Shown here: piece after piece, positions 11,307 through 23,880 of the stretch
Position numbering within the stretch: position 1 is the stretch's first letter
Layout: every line of letters starts with the position of its first letter
Source of the DNA: Tubiluchus corallicola
Taxonomy: Eukaryota; Priapulida; Priapulimorpha; Priapulimorphida; Tubiluchidae
Direction of reading: 5' to 3'
Assembly: GCA_030141605.1 (NCBI GenBank)
Contig: JAQGDQ010000449.1
Span: 1-64,000, forward strand
DNA: 64,000 bases
Notes under the pieces: model-generated
What the model saw: the letters and a program-made list of their open reading frames with translations, nothing else
The model's database searches: none
What the model was told of the DNA's origin: nothing
Made by a program: the position numbers and the translations under genes

Positions 11307-11635
11307 ACTAATAAATTATAGGATGGTCAAAAGTAAATATTAAGATGACTTGTAATAATGAGTGACTAAGAGTTATAACAAAGAACCTGAGAACTAGTGA
11401 AGCAACAAACAGGAGATTTCGTTTACAAATAAATTCAGAATGTGAAGATAGTATCAGTTATAACTATTTAATTATATTAACTATATAAACTAATAAATTA
11501 TAAGATGGTCAAAAGTAATGATATTAAGGTGACTTGTAATAATAAGTGCAAAAGAGTTATAACAAAGAAACTGAGAACTAGTGAATCAACGAAACAGATT
11601 TTGTACACATGCTAAGATAGTACCAGTTGGATATT
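11307..11635. repeat. Direct duplication, 182-bp spacing
   Basis: Copies start ACTAATAAATTATA at 11307 and 11489. They share GATGGTCAAAAGTAA, GACTTGTAATAAT, AGAGTTATAACAAAGAA, CTGAGAACTAGTGAA and GATAGTA(T/C)CAGTT in the same order, over about 150 bp each. Confidence 0.9.
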
Positions 11636-12099
11636 TGCTACTTAAGTGGGTTTTGAAGTTACAAAAATGCACATGACTTTAGAGAGTCCACATGAAAATG
11701 GGAGCGGCTAACAAATGCGTCTTTAATATGTAACGCTAGCTCAGTAGAAAATAAAGAAATTTCTTTAAATGATTGTACTGATCCAGAAGATGCAAGAAAA
11801 AATATAATTACAGTAATTAACTAGAAAATATGTTCTGCAAGTATAATGTAATGCCATGTCATGTATTGTAGTCTGAAATTGGAAGTTTTGACCTTGTCGT
11901 TGGGTCAGGGTCAATCAATCTTGAATCAACCTATACCATTCAATTTGTCTCGCCGAGATCTTTCTTTCCTGAAAACGTTTCCAAATCCAGATGTCCCGTG
12001 TTTAGCTATGTGCAAGAACTCAGCATATGCCAAAAGTTGTGGCTTTATCTAATTCAAAAACTGTAGAAAAAGATAGAGCCTAACGAAATATAAATATCT

Positions 12100-12860
12100 G
12101 TCTATTGTCCTCGATCCTTTGACCAAAGGGTTCAGTATTCCATTACCTATACGCACCAGCCATGCAAGTTTCGAGAGTCCAGCTTCTTTACTTTTCCATT
12201 TATTGACAAAACCGAATTTAACACTTGCCTGTGTTACGTGATCTGGCCACATCAATTTTCTGAAACACACCTGTGCACGTCCACTCTTAACTAGCTACCC
12301 AAATGTGCAAAAGCATTCTCCTAGTCCAAAACTACAAGAGGAGTACAAGTGCCAAAGCCATTTGCCCTAATTTTAACATTTTGGCTCCTGCCACGGCAAC
12401 CTTTGACTTAGCTCCTGTACTTCTGGAGTTATTGACATAAATCAATTTTAACACTTTTGCCTATGTCGTGTGACCTGACCTCACCAACTTTTTGAAAATA
12501 CTTGTTGCGCATCTACACCTGCCTGGCTGGCCATACATGCGTAAACATTGACTCCTAGTGTCCAATACTGTAAGAAAGAGGAGTTGAGTGACAAAACTGT
12601 GTGCTTCAATTTTGGCCCCTAACTCGGAACTTTCCCACACCCCAATCTTTAAAAAAACGTAATGCACATCTAAAGACCTGTGAAAAATTTAAATGTACAT
12701 GTAACTCAAAGCCCTATGATGATCGAAAAAACAGCCGATGCCCAATGTCCTTGACCATTTCACTTGAGGTCAACGTTCTCCATACCAGTCGCTAACCCAG
12801 GTGTCTACCATGCAAGTTTGGTGACTCTAGATGGTGTGGTTTTGGAGTTGTTCAATGGCG
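12100..12860. repeat. Three imperfect tandem copies, ~230-bp period
   Basis: Shared landmarks recur at about 230 bp. TATTGACA(A/T)AA...TTTAACACTT occurs at 12201 and 12430. TTTGGC(T/C)CCT...CGG(C/A)AAC occurs at 12379 and 12611. CCATGCAAGTTT(C/G)G occurs near 12168 and 12808. The copies are old and diverged. The region is less AT-rich than its flanks, and short open frames in it are incidental. Confidence 0.75.
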
Positions 12861-15800
12861 TAGCGGAGAATAAAAATATTGCAGAAACTTAAATAAATAC
12901 ACACATAAAATAGAGTCAAGCAGGGAATTATGTTAGATTTACTCAAACAATGCAAATACAGCAGTTTTTATGACAGTCTTCATAATTTTATTTAGTTGCT
13001 AGAAAATTCGGTTCTTTCAAGAAAGCTTTCTGCAAGAATTAAAATTTTTCTTCGATCGCCTCCCAGATTTTCTAAAATGTTTTGAAAGATTAGCGTAGAG
13101 TATTTAGTACCATAACTTCCTTTCACGGTGTTTTAATTGATTTAGTTTGTGGGCTTCGCAAAGGCTACTTGTTTTTAACTGAAGCCACTTTCTCTTTCTT
13201 AACAAGGGTAATTACGCTGCCGCAGAAGCCAAATTCAATTAAAATGACAACTGTTGTTGCGGTTATGCGAGAGAAAATCCACTTAACGGTTACTAAATAA
13301 TGCAGTGTAAATTGGAAAACCGCATAACTGCCGCGCTCAATGCGTTATTTCTGGTTTGCTGACTTCTTTTCGTCAGTTTAATGGCTTCCCTTCATCAATG
13401 AACGTTTCTCCAATTTACCTCGTGAATCCTCCCAACCGATTTCGCACGGAAACGACTCATCTGGATATCCATCCGAGGTAAAACGAGCTCTGGGTGTTAC
13501 CAGTCACGTTGCAATGTAACCTTTAGTGACAGGATATTAAATTTTATCGCATTACACAATTTATACGCTTTGGGTTAGTTCAATCTTGGTCGATAGTGTT
13601 GGAATGACGATTTTCAGAGGACTTCGAAACTTTGACGTTTTTGCGAAATTTTACGTTAAATTGATGTATCTACCGTTGTTGAGTAACATTATAATTAGTT
13701 AAATAACACAAATAGTGTTCCTGCAGCTTCCAAGTTTCATGCATCTCTGACCCACCATTGCTGAATTAGCGACACCTACCGCAGGCTCTCAGTCACGATA
13801 TTATGTTTTGTTTGATACAAATTGTCCCAAACACACGTGCTAGTGTCACATTCAAATTAAGAATTTACAGACTTAGAAGAAGATGTTTTCGGTTGAATTT
13901 TTATTTTCGGTTGAATTTTTTTAAAAAGTATAAGCTCGTTTGGTAAGGATGGATCGGATATTGTGCAATTCTTCGGAAGATGTCATTAATTTTTTTCTGA
14001 GAGCCCCAGCTATGCCGTATGTGTGAAGAGTCTGAATGTCTTTGCCCAACCACAATATTTGCTGCGGTGTTTTCGAAAACTTATGAGATTTATAACAGAA
14101 ACTAAAATGACGATATAATCTCATTTCACGACGAACCTTTATCAGAGGCAGTACGTGCACAGACTTTCGAAAGGGCAGGGACTCAACTAAAAAAGGGCAC
14201 TCCCTTAAAACTGTCGTGGTTATATAAGCTATATAGCTGCTTTCAATACCGAAAATTCATTTATTCATGATACTGTCGAAACAGATTTTTACAAATTAAA
14301 AGGTGAACTTGTTTAGTTAAAATTTTATGAACCAAATTATTATTATAAAACTTATTGTCTATCTGCAGAAAATATCTACATTCAAAAAAGTTCATTTCAC
14401 AACGACAATTCTAATAAAGTTCGCAGCACAAGTATAAAACGGTCACGTATATTTTAATAAAGTAATAAAAAGACTGGTGATGTAACTTTGAAGCTATATT
14501 GACTGACCGTATGTTTTATAATTTCAATGTATACTATAGCAATAAGTTAAAGCAAAACCAGATTCAATGTCAAACTGTAGGTCAAAACATCCTATCCTTT
14601 AAAATATTGAAAGGAAACACACTGTTTTTAAAGAAAGACTTACGTAAAAGAATAATTATTACCACAAAAGTGCAATTTCGCGTTCGCGCCACTAGTTCTT
14701 CGCTGTTACATGCATTTCGCCATTGGGTAGTTAGAAGGGCACTAGGACCTGCATTTCGGAAAGCGTGTACAAAAAAAAACAGGTGCTGCACCTATCAGTG
14801 CTAGTTTTTGACGAACTGCACACGATTGACGGCTCATGCGTGAGTACAGCGGTAAATTTGAAATTTGAATTTTTATCTTAAAACTTTAGTTTTAGTGTAA
14901 CACTGAATGTCTTACAGTAGCCCTGTACTTCAATTTTCGCTTTCGCAAACACGTGCAACACACTTGCGGAATATTTTTGCTCTTGAAAACTGTTAGTTTG
15001 TAATGTCATCAATAGTTGGGGGGTGGGGGCTCGCCCGTCGTTAATTAAGATTTTAATCCATTATTTCATTATCAGAAGCCTTTTACAGTATTATTGGTGT
15101 TAAAATCTATACTTTTTACAGTACTTGAAAATGGAGTGATATATGAAAAATCATCCTGTCTTCCTTTAATGATAGCTGTCGAGGTCAAACGAAACTAAAA
15201 TTTATAGTGAAAAGGCAAAATAGTAACACCGAGTAAAATCATTCATTTAAAACAGTACTTAAGTTGTGCTTGCAAGTTAAATAACAGCTGCCAAGTAGTA
15301 GGGAGGAGCTTATATGTAATGTGTCATAATTATCTAAGTGAAAACTGGTTTTTAACTTTTTGCTATGATGATGTCTGGTGTGTCCTTCTGCTGAAAAATT
15401 GAAAATTAATTGAAGGTATGACATTTTCCAAATCATTGTTGAAAATATGAATGCTACAAATCACAGTTTGCAACGCACTTCGGACTTTATTTTATTCAGT
15501 AAAATTACCTGCCGCATACACATTGTACATTGACTGTAACAATAAAATAAAATCGTTTTAATAAATTGAATATTAATTAGCCTCGTCGAAATGCTGAACA
15601 AAATTAAATTCATAAGTTAATGCAACCTATTAGCTAAGGAATCATGTTAAGCACTTTTTCTGATCATGTGACCTTGGTTAGCCAATCCAAATCACTTCGC
15701 TGAAGACATGAAATTTTGCAAGCCCCCCTTTTTTCTATGCATTGCATTTTCTAGACTTATTTTCTTCATGAAATAGGACATATTGCTACTCCCCAGTATT

Positions 15801-16029
15801 ATATTCAAAGCTAGCATAGCAAAATTAGCGTGGATTGTACAAACTTAACACGTTTCAACTTTTATTTGTATAAATCTTGCGTAGGTCGGTTAACTACTAC
15901 CGCACGTATAAAATTTGATTCTTTTTGGCTATTGGCCATTTAGAACGGCCAAATAGAAGATGAAGAAATGTCGAAAAGACAAGTGGCGTCTTGTATTAAA
16001 TTAATGTGAATCAAAAAAGGAAGGCTAAA

Positions 16030-16035
<6 letters not shown>
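12861..16035. other. Intergenic, no gene seen
   Basis: I scanned both strands. Only scattered short frames are present, none with recognisable motifs. A G-rich patch (TTGGGGGGTGGGGGC) lies at about 15017-15031. Confidence 0.5.

Positions 16036-16115
<80 letters not shown>
16036..16115. repeat. (AG)40 microsatellite
   Basis: Eighty bases of uninterrupted AG dinucleotide repeat. Confidence 0.98.
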
Positions 16116-16116
<1 letters not shown>

Positions 16117-16254
16117 ATTTATTACTGACTTGATAGAATAAAAACAAAAACAAACACATCACGACATAACAGAGCAGCTGATTAGTTGAGTAAACTGAGC
16201 CGTCATTGACGTATTTGGCTGATGGTAATGCATTGAAGAGAGTTGTGAAGCCAA

Positions 16255-16515
16255 TGAGTTGCTATAATACGAAAATTGTAACAAGTAACATTAATTTTGC
16301 TAGTTGTTACAATATAGGTTAGGATTTTTGTTATTACATTATGCGTTTTGGGTTCTTACACTATGAGTCAGTTTCTTATTACATTATTAGTTAATTTTGT
16401 TTTACGTTATCGATTATTTATTACCTTATGCGTTGATTTTTTTATTGTAACATGCATTAATGTTTTGGTATTACATATCAGAAATTCATTACATTATCAG
16501 TTGTAACAAGCATTA
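16255..16515. repeat. Diverged ~23-bp minisatellite
   Basis: Variants of TTATTACATTATGCG recur near 16331, 16353, 16378, 16401, 16420, 16444, 16469 and 16489, spaced 20-26 bp apart. They are flanked by copies of TTGTAACAAG and GTAACATTAAT. The core stays conserved (TTACxTTAT) while the spacer drifts. Confidence 0.6.
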
Positions 16516-16519
16516 ATCG

Positions 16520-18850
16520 AAAATATAACTGAAAAGCGAGAATGTTAACAGAACAATTAAATAGCAGTGAATAGACGAATTTTTTTAATAATCTTATAAT
16601 TTATTTATAATAAATATTTACTTATTCAAGCAAGATTAATTTTTTTATATTGTCCTCCATAGTTTATTTCTATTTGACTGCAGTTACTGTGGACCAATAA
16701 ACAACACCAATAAGAGAAATTTACTTCACTAGAATCTTTCTAGAAATCGAAATTATAGAGTTTTTCATTTTTGCTGATCTCTGTATTATGACCAGATTGG
16801 TAAAATTTCTCTATGTTTATTTAGTCCATTTCTAACTAGTTTACCGTCACAAACTGTGTAACCCTTGTAATTACTATTACGATATTCAATTTTATTCGAA
16901 CTAATCTTACTTATAAGCCGCATTAATCAAGTCACACATTCTGAATTAGTTTACTAATGTCATTTACTAGATCTGACGCGCAATTATGAATCATTTAATT
17001 ATTATTGCAAAATAACCGCAAAATTCATGTTACTGGGACAATGTAGAAAACGAACAAAGCATTATTTAGCTTTCCATAAACTGAGTGCCGAAACTTGTTT
17101 GAAAGGAAAGGCTTTTACATTTTCCACATAACAAAAATGCTATTGCCTGAGGTGACACAAATCTGTGCATTTTCGTAACGGCAACCGTTAATTTTTTTTA
17201 TAACTGATGCAGAAAAAGTAACAGCTCACTGCTGATATTTCACAGCAAACTGGCCCCCAAATTCTGATGTGTGGTATAATTACTACTAGTCAGAGTGATC
17301 GCTGTATGAAATTTATTTGTAAATCGACATTTAAAATTTTCAGCGATATTGTAGCTACACCAGAATGCAGACTGTAATGCAATTAAGTTCACACACAGTA
17401 TTCCTGTCAACTTCCTTCCTGTGGTGAACAAGATGAACGGTTTGATGACAAGCTAACAGAATATTGATTGAAAAGCGGACGGAATACACCCTTTGCACAC
17501 TACAATGATCACGGCACAAAAACAAGGCGCTCCTTACAAGTTCCAGCACGAAAGCGAGGCTGGTTCACAAAGCAATATAACAGCCATTTTTGTAAAGTTA
17601 CATTTTTGTTGCGTCATAGAGAGTGTATTTTACGAAATGTATTCTTATAACGAACTATGGAAAAAAGTTACATTTTAATAGAAACCTATGTAATGAACAT
17701 AATAACGAATAAAATTAACCAGGTCGATCTACAACCTCGCGATTTACATCAAAATTTGTTTCCAAAATATGATCAGTAATGATGTTGGATCGACTAATTG
17801 GGCAAGTGATCATTATGGGTGCAGTGTAAACTATCCGATACGTAGGCACTTCTGTTTTGATGCATTACCTTTAACTTAAAGTGACAAACCTCGCCCAGAT
17901 TAAATATGCAAATATGTGATGATCATTTTCTCCTTTTGTTGTTCTTGATGTTGTTGTTGATGATATTGTTTAGTCATTCCTAGTCTTCTACAAAGGCAAA
18001 GTTTTTATGTAAAAGTGTAAGAGAGCCCTGACGAAACACAATGTAAACGTTAAGATAATGGTGAGTGCGAATGTAGCTGCAGTTATAATAATTTCAAGCG
18101 CACTTTACTATAATTTCTATGCATTTATTCTTTGTAATTAGGATTGTACATTAAGATTTACAAACATTCACCTTTTTAAACTGCTTTTGTACCTTTGCGA
18201 CAGGACTGCTTAACTACTGGTCTGCAATATGTCAAATCAGCAATTTATTATTCTTAAACGCATTAAAACATGATGAAGTGTACGTGATAAAGCATCATTA
18301 AAAAGTTAATTACAGTGCTCACTTTGCTTCCAACGGCTATATTAAAATACGACTTATAAGTAAGCTAATAATCGTTAATGATAGCTATAAGGATAAATTT
18401 AACAGCATAAACTACCATGTTTCTCGACAGTAACGCGTTTATCATAGACTTTCTAACTCTGCAGAAGTGTCCAAAACAAGTGACAGAGCTAGAAAGCTTC
18501 TCGCATCAACGGTAACAAAAATGTCTTCAAGTTTAAAAAGAATTTAATTTTGCTGCTTGAAAACATAAAAACCGAAAAATTGTTTTAAATATTTTTCCGC
18601 GGGAATGAAACACGTGGGAGTTCTGACTGGATGTAAAATGATTAACCGTTTATACGAACGGGCAATTTCAGACACTCACGCCTCCACTGAGCCCATTTCA
18701 TTGACAGTATCCATCTATATAACTTTTATAACGACCTTCTAATTACAGAGTAACTAAGAAATGGATTTAATAACATTTCTGCGTGCAACTGTGTTGAATA
18801 ATTTTTCCAAAGGAAAAATCTGAGGCATGGTGTCATAAACCCAGTAAGGG
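16520..18850. other. Intergenic 3' flank of the receptor gene, no gene seen
   Basis: The sequence is AT-rich with short overlapping frames only. A small GTTGTTGATG-type low-complexity patch lies at about 17938-17970. Confidence 0.5.
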
Positions 18851-18856
18851 TTTAAT
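18851..18856 (-). terminator. Candidate receptor poly(A) signal (ATTAAA)
   Basis: TTTAAT on + reads ATTAAA on the coding strand, 39 bp beyond the stop. It is the common variant hexamer; a canonical AATAAA was not found closer. Confidence 0.4.
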
Positions 18857-18894
18857 AAACTCAGACCACAGTTTATGACTTTCTTCTTGGTTAA

Positions 18895-19340
18895 CTAGAA
18901 GGTTTCAGTTGCAGTTCGCTCTGCACTGTTCACGGATTGTTCTTCGTTGGTTTTGTCGAGTTCTGCTGTCATGAGCCTGCTTTTCTCGGCCATTGATACT
19001 TCGCTATTTCGGCTTTCATAAGCTAATTCACTGCACATATCCTCACATGGACGACTGGCGCTGAATTTATAGTGGAACGGATTTGAACTGCGCGAATTCC
19101 GGATGTTCTCGCTGTCTTTTCGCAACTGCCCGGATGTCGACGTCCTAGTTGACGAAAGGCGAGAATCGGTCACATGTGACAGTACTGTCCGAGTACGAGA
19201 TACGCTACTGAATGTGTTTCGCCGTTGATGCCACGCTTTGCGCAGCACTGTAATGGGATTCCCACTGAACGCCATGTAAATCCAGGGATTTGTACAACTA
19301 TTGAGACTCGCCAAAAGCATCATTATCGCCACAGCTTCCG
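18895..19340 (-). CDS. Vasopressin/oxytocin-like receptor, last coding exon (TM7 and tail)
   Basis: This exon begins after TTTTATTTTTAG (AG at 19342-19341). It encodes EAVAIMMLLASLNSCTNPWIYM, TM7 with the LNSC.NPWIYM signature specific to the vasopressin/oxytocin receptor family. A Ser/Thr-rich cytoplasmic tail of about 125 residues follows, starting GNPITVLRKAWHQRR. It ends with TAG at 18897-18895. The exon starts with two bases of a codon (CG). Joined to the T that ends the upstream exon at 53793 they give TCG (Ser) and keep frame, for a 452-residue receptor. The tail has many SxR/RxxS sites suited to kinase control; I see no clear palmitoylation cysteine pair. Confidence 0.9.
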
Positions 19341-19447
19341 CTAAAAATAAAAAAATCGTCATTATGAAGTTGTCGTATTAGTATTACAACTGCACGTTTG
19401 TATTGAAACCCACATAAGTGTGGCTTCGTGTTCAGCTCTAATTCTAG

Positions 19448-19866
19448 TTAGGTGGGTATAGGTAGGTAGGTAAATAGGTAGGTAGGCAGGTAGGTAGCAA
19501 GGTAGCAAGGAAGGTAGGTAGGTAGATAGGTAGGAAGGTAGGTAGGTAGGTAGGTAAGTAGGTAGGTAAGTAGGTAGGTATGTATAGGTAGGTAGGTAGG
19601 TAGGTAGGTAGGTAGGTAGGTAGGTAGGTAGGTAGGTAGGTAGGTAGGTAGGTAGATAGGTAGGTAGGTAGGTAGGTAGGTGGGTGTAGGTAGGTAGGTA
19701 GGTAGGTAGGTAGGTAGGTAGGAAGGAAGGAAGGGTAGGTAGGTATGTAGGTAGGTAGGTAAGTAGGTATAGGTAAGGTAATAGATAGATAGGTAGGTAG
19801 ATAGGCAGACAGGCAGGCATACAAGTAAGCAGGAAGGCAGGAAGTAGATAGGGAGGTAAGTAGGTG
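19448..19866. repeat. TAGG/CCTA tetranucleotide array, ~420 bp
   Basis: TAGG units dominate, with TAGA, AAGG and GCAGG interruptions. The central block (about 19587-19655) is nearly perfect. It lies 108 bp before the receptor's last exon, on the intron side. It creates long Tyr-Leu-Pro-Thr repeat frames that are artefacts. Confidence 0.97.
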
Positions 19867-20289
19867 TGTATACTGAGAGACATCGGTATAGAGAGTCTGT
19901 CTAGTGTCATTCAGCAAAATTAAAACAAATGCAATAAGCCGGGGTATTTCTCAAATCAGTACTTTGTCTTTTACAATCTTTTTCCATTGCTTAATGCAAT
20001 ACAGACTCAACGCTGTCATGATAAATGGGACAACTTGCTAGCAATCTTCGCGCTGATCTTTAATTTCAAGATGTTACTGACTGTTAAATTCGTGTTTCTG
20101 TATCAAAATGGATTGGTCCAAGTTGTAGGATTTTCACGACCAGCGCGAATTTAATTTTCCTTGAGAAATGTACGGCTGTTTGTTTTATTTGCACGTATTG
20201 ATTGATTGATTTTACTGATTTAAAATGGGTAACGGTTGGTGGCGAACAAGTAGTTTACAGCTGAATAAATCTTAAGTAATGCTCACCCT

Positions 20290-20600
20290 ACTTTCCACCT
20301 GTCCTGTTACACGCCTAAAAACATATTACGTCACTTTACTGCTTTTAACTCATATATCTTAATTGCTGCCAATCTATACACTCCACCTATTCCTGACTAT
20401 TCACATCCCAATTATGAAACACTGCCCATTTTATAATCTCTACTTGTTTCTAACTACACACATCCCATCTACTGTTCGTCTTTCACACTGCTATCTGCTC
20501 CAAACTACATACATCCCAGCTGCTGTCCACTTTATACACTGACTACACTACACACACACCTCCTCTACTGTTATCTTACATCCGCCCGTAACTACGCTAC
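20290..20600. repeat. Diverged minisatellite, 51-57-bp period
   Basis: Variants of ACTACACACATCCCATCTACTG recur near 20395, 20452, 20503 and 20540. The pyrimidine-rich composition contrasts with the flanks. Confidence 0.55.
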
Positions 20601-21439
20601 TTCTTTCTGTCTTTGCACGCAGTTTTCACTTAGCGACGGTAATGAGTTTGATGATTTCCTGATTTCAAAGCAATTTCGTGTCTTTGAACATCTGCTGATC
20701 TTTTTAGTAATGACATCATATCATGGAATACAAGAAGAAAACACGTCAGAATATCCATTAACGGAAATTCGAGGCCGTCCGAGTTTAGCGACAAGTAATC
20801 TTATTATCTTGCTAAAACTTAAAATATACTGAAGTTACTTAGACGATTTTTTGCATATATTGAAAGTCGTTCTAGGACATTGTTTTTAAAAATGTGAAAC
20901 CTTTTCACACTTTCTTAAAGGCTAACACACACTTACGTGATGCTTTGAGTTATCAATGACACCCTTTAGAAGTCACACGCTTGGCTATGTATCTGAACCG
21001 GAAACATGGTTTAAATAAAGCAAAAGTAAAGTCTCTTGGGAAGTTGAGCTGTTAAAAAGGCTCGCCAACAAAATTGGTGATAAGCGCCTCATGTAATCAG
21101 TAAAATCAATTTAAAATCGCGTCCACTTCAAGTTTTGGAACGCTCATTTTGAACGAAAAATGGCGTCATCCTGTTACCACGCAATATATTTAGATATTTT
21201 AGATATTTATTTATTAGTGTCGAAAATACATACAAGACATACATACAATTTTGAAATATACAAAAACACAACGCATATATACAATTTCAATTATGAAATA
21301 TAATGACACTATTATTATGCAAACAAAACAATTACTAATACAACATATATTGTTAAATCTTCCTGTTAGTTATATTAGTTATTTAATGAAAACTGTAATG
21401 ATTAGTATTTAAAATAAATTGTCATTCGTTATCATCTAA
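20601..21439. other. Intron sequence, possible LINE 3' tail
   Basis: No gene. The part from about 21190 is an A/T-rich run (TTTAGATATTTATTTATTAG) that may be the 3' untranslated end of the adjacent minus-strand LINE relic. Confidence 0.35.
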
Positions 21440-21840
21440 ATCACTTCACTCATTATCACTTCACACGTTCATTATGACTTCTAAATCATTACTTCCCATC
21501 AAGAATAAAAATTTATCAGCATCGCTCATAAGGAAAAATTCTGGAATAATTACATTGATGTGCTTATATAATTTTTCTCTAAGATCATTGTAGTATGGGC
21601 ATTTTATAACAAAGTGTAATTCGTCTTCAATTTCATTTCAAGTATGAGAGCTGATTCGCAAATTTTGTTGTAGCATATTTGGAATAACCACAAAGTAAAT
21701 AGTTTTCCAGTTGATATTGTTTTTTGAACGTCCGATACGTTCGCAGTTTGTTTTGTCCATCAAGTTTGTTATCATTATGGATTTCTTCTTTCCAAAACAG
21801 AGTATAATCAGCTTTTATTTTTCTTCTAATTTATTAAGTA
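21440..21840 (-). mobile_element. LINE C-terminal relic (same family as 210-1711)
   Basis: Minus-strand reading gives NKLRTYRTFKKQYQLENYL (about 21700-21757), a frameshift, FRISSHT (about 21650), then IEDELHFVIKCPYYNDLRE (about 21575-21632). A trailing segment DADKFLFLMGSNDLEVI follows. This is the conserved C-terminal region of CR1/L2/Jockey-like LINE ORF2, with the HFxxxCPxY...RE pattern. The FRIxSHT and HFxIxCxxx...RE strings also occur in the relic at 210-1711, so the two are probably one family. Confidence 0.75.
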
Positions 21841-23129
21841 GTCGCTTAGGTGAAAACGTTGTCTAGTTATTCCAAACATGTTCAAAGCCAAATACACATA
21901 ATATATACTTAACAAAAGTAGGCCAACAAAAACAGTTCTCGGCTAAGTTTCGGTTTTCGCTATAAGCTTGGTATATATAACTATCATAAGGTTGGCTAAT
22001 AACATGTATCCTGTAGGGGATTGTGTCCCTAATTATTTTAATAAAATGGGGAAATATAAACACTTATCCCTAAAGGTGTTTGAGCGAACTTCTTTTGCAG
22101 CTACCGTTACTACTATCAACTACAAACAAGAACTTTAAACGAGAGATTACTAATACTATTTTTTGCATAATGACTCCAACTCAGCTAGTTGACGCCGACT
22201 AAGTAAGAGAATAATCATTTTAAATTTTTAATAAGCTAAAACTGAACTCTATAAGCTATGTCGATTGGCCTGCACATTCACTATGCTCGCAGCCTCGCAG
22301 AATTCCATGCTTATCTGTTTCGATATCGTGTAGTACTTGCTATTTTTGAGGGAAAATCCTGTGAATTAAAGCAACGTAAACACTTTAAAATTATGCCAAA
22401 GTGTTCCTACAACTAATTTTTACATAAACGCAGCTAAACACAAAGTTTTTGTCAGTTAGACTAGCCGAATTTCCGAGTAACTGCAGAGAAACTTTGTTAT
22501 GGCTTCGTGATTTCCACCACTTTAGGTCATTTTTTCAAATATGCTCGCAGCGAAGTTCGTTTGGCGGGAGATACGAATACTTTAAACTTCATTTGCATTT
22601 TTAAGCAAATGAAAGGTTTTATGCGCGTATATTATGTGTATGATAACTTCAATATTTTCAAGTGTATATTAAAATACAATAAATATTGTTCGAGGATTGT
22701 TTTTATAACATACAGAAAAATGTAATTTGTTCCTAGAGGTGTCATAATTAAAGGTAACACTAAAAGCAAAAAAGTATCTTAGTTAACCGACACGCCAGGT
22801 ATCATATAATGCTCGAGACACAGCCACTTTTAATATCCGGAAAACGGAAACAAATAGGATTTTTGATTATGCAGAGTCCTACAAATTGTGTGCAAGTTTT
22901 TCCTAGAATTGTGATACATAGTCTCGGCAATACGGGATAAGCCTTATTTGCGAGTCTACGGGATGTTGTTTTTGCTGATTCTAATTTCTGATGATCTATA
23001 CAGATTAAGGTCACCTTCCGGAATTTGCGATATTTAAGACATAAAAAACACTTTAGAATAAATAAATGTATTATCAGCTGATATAAACACACAAATTATA
23101 CAACAGAAGTGGTTTTAAGGTCCTAAAAC
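21841..23129. other. Intron sequence, no gene seen
   Basis: Only short unmatched frames occur on both strands. Confidence 0.5.
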
Positions 23130-23490
23130 ATACCGTCATAGTAACTATATAACATTATCAACCATACTGTTTGAGCACACTCTCCATTAATAACCGGGCA
23201 TTAGGGCTGGTTTCAAGTTCTTGTGGCATACGTATGACGTCATAATACCTACAACATCATCAGCCGGAACTTTTGAATACACTTTTGTTAATAACTGCTC
23301 ACTTTAGAATTTAGAGCATATAAATATTTTATCGACAAATAATATCGACAAACATACGTATAAAGTTCCCAAGTTTGTTGGATTCAGGCACGTGGATATT
23401 ATGACCTTATGGTGACTATGACGTCACAAGTTAGATTTCCAAAGAGCATTTTCTTTAATAACGGCTATTAGGTCAGAAAGCATTAGCTCA
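23130..23490. repeat. Diverged direct repeat, ~175-bp spacing
   Basis: TATGACGTCA recurs at about 23234 and 23416. (T/G)TTAATAAC(T/G)GC recurs at about 23288 and 23455, with a third ATTAATAACCGG at 23187. The remaining sequence aligns only loosely. Confidence 0.45.
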
Positions 23491-23579
23491 AAGTCTCTAT
23501 TAGTTTAAGGTGTGAAAATGTGCAACGTTTTACAATATTGAGAGTTTTGTGTAAAAATAAGTAGGAGTAAGCTTATCTA

Positions 23580-23880
23580 AAAATACTAGTAGCAAATCAT
23601 TGTCATCTTCCACAATCATCAATTCGTTCTCCATTTCTTTATCTTCCTCATCTAAATTTTCCTCATCTGTAAAATCCTTTCCAGTGTCTTTGTCTAAATC
23701 TTAATCATAGTCCTGTTATTATTTCAGCTGATGTCTTATTCCCTCAAATTTGACAGTACATTTGTCTTGACACTGCGCACTTTGACCAAATTCACAGAAA
23801 CATCGGTTGTAGATGGACTGCGATTAGAACACTTACACCTTTCGAGTTTTTGCGTAGGCACAATTTTCTCTGGTGCTGTT
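23580..23880 (-). other. Coding-like scrap: Cys-rich then acidic stretch
   Basis: The minus strand reads VPTQKLERCKCSN (about 23830-23870), then in another frame RCFCEFGQSAQCQDKCT (about 23762-23812). A stop-broken acidic stretch DEENLDEEDKEMENEL follows (about 23610-23670). A C.C...C.C.....C...C spacing occurs in CXC-type domains and in some transposon proteins. I cannot name the source; frameshifts suggest a relic. Confidence 0.25.

Noticed and set aside
19362-19917. Two long minus-strand frames rich in Tyr-Leu-Pro-Thr
   Set aside because: They are direct translations of the TAGG array in different frames, with no independent signal.
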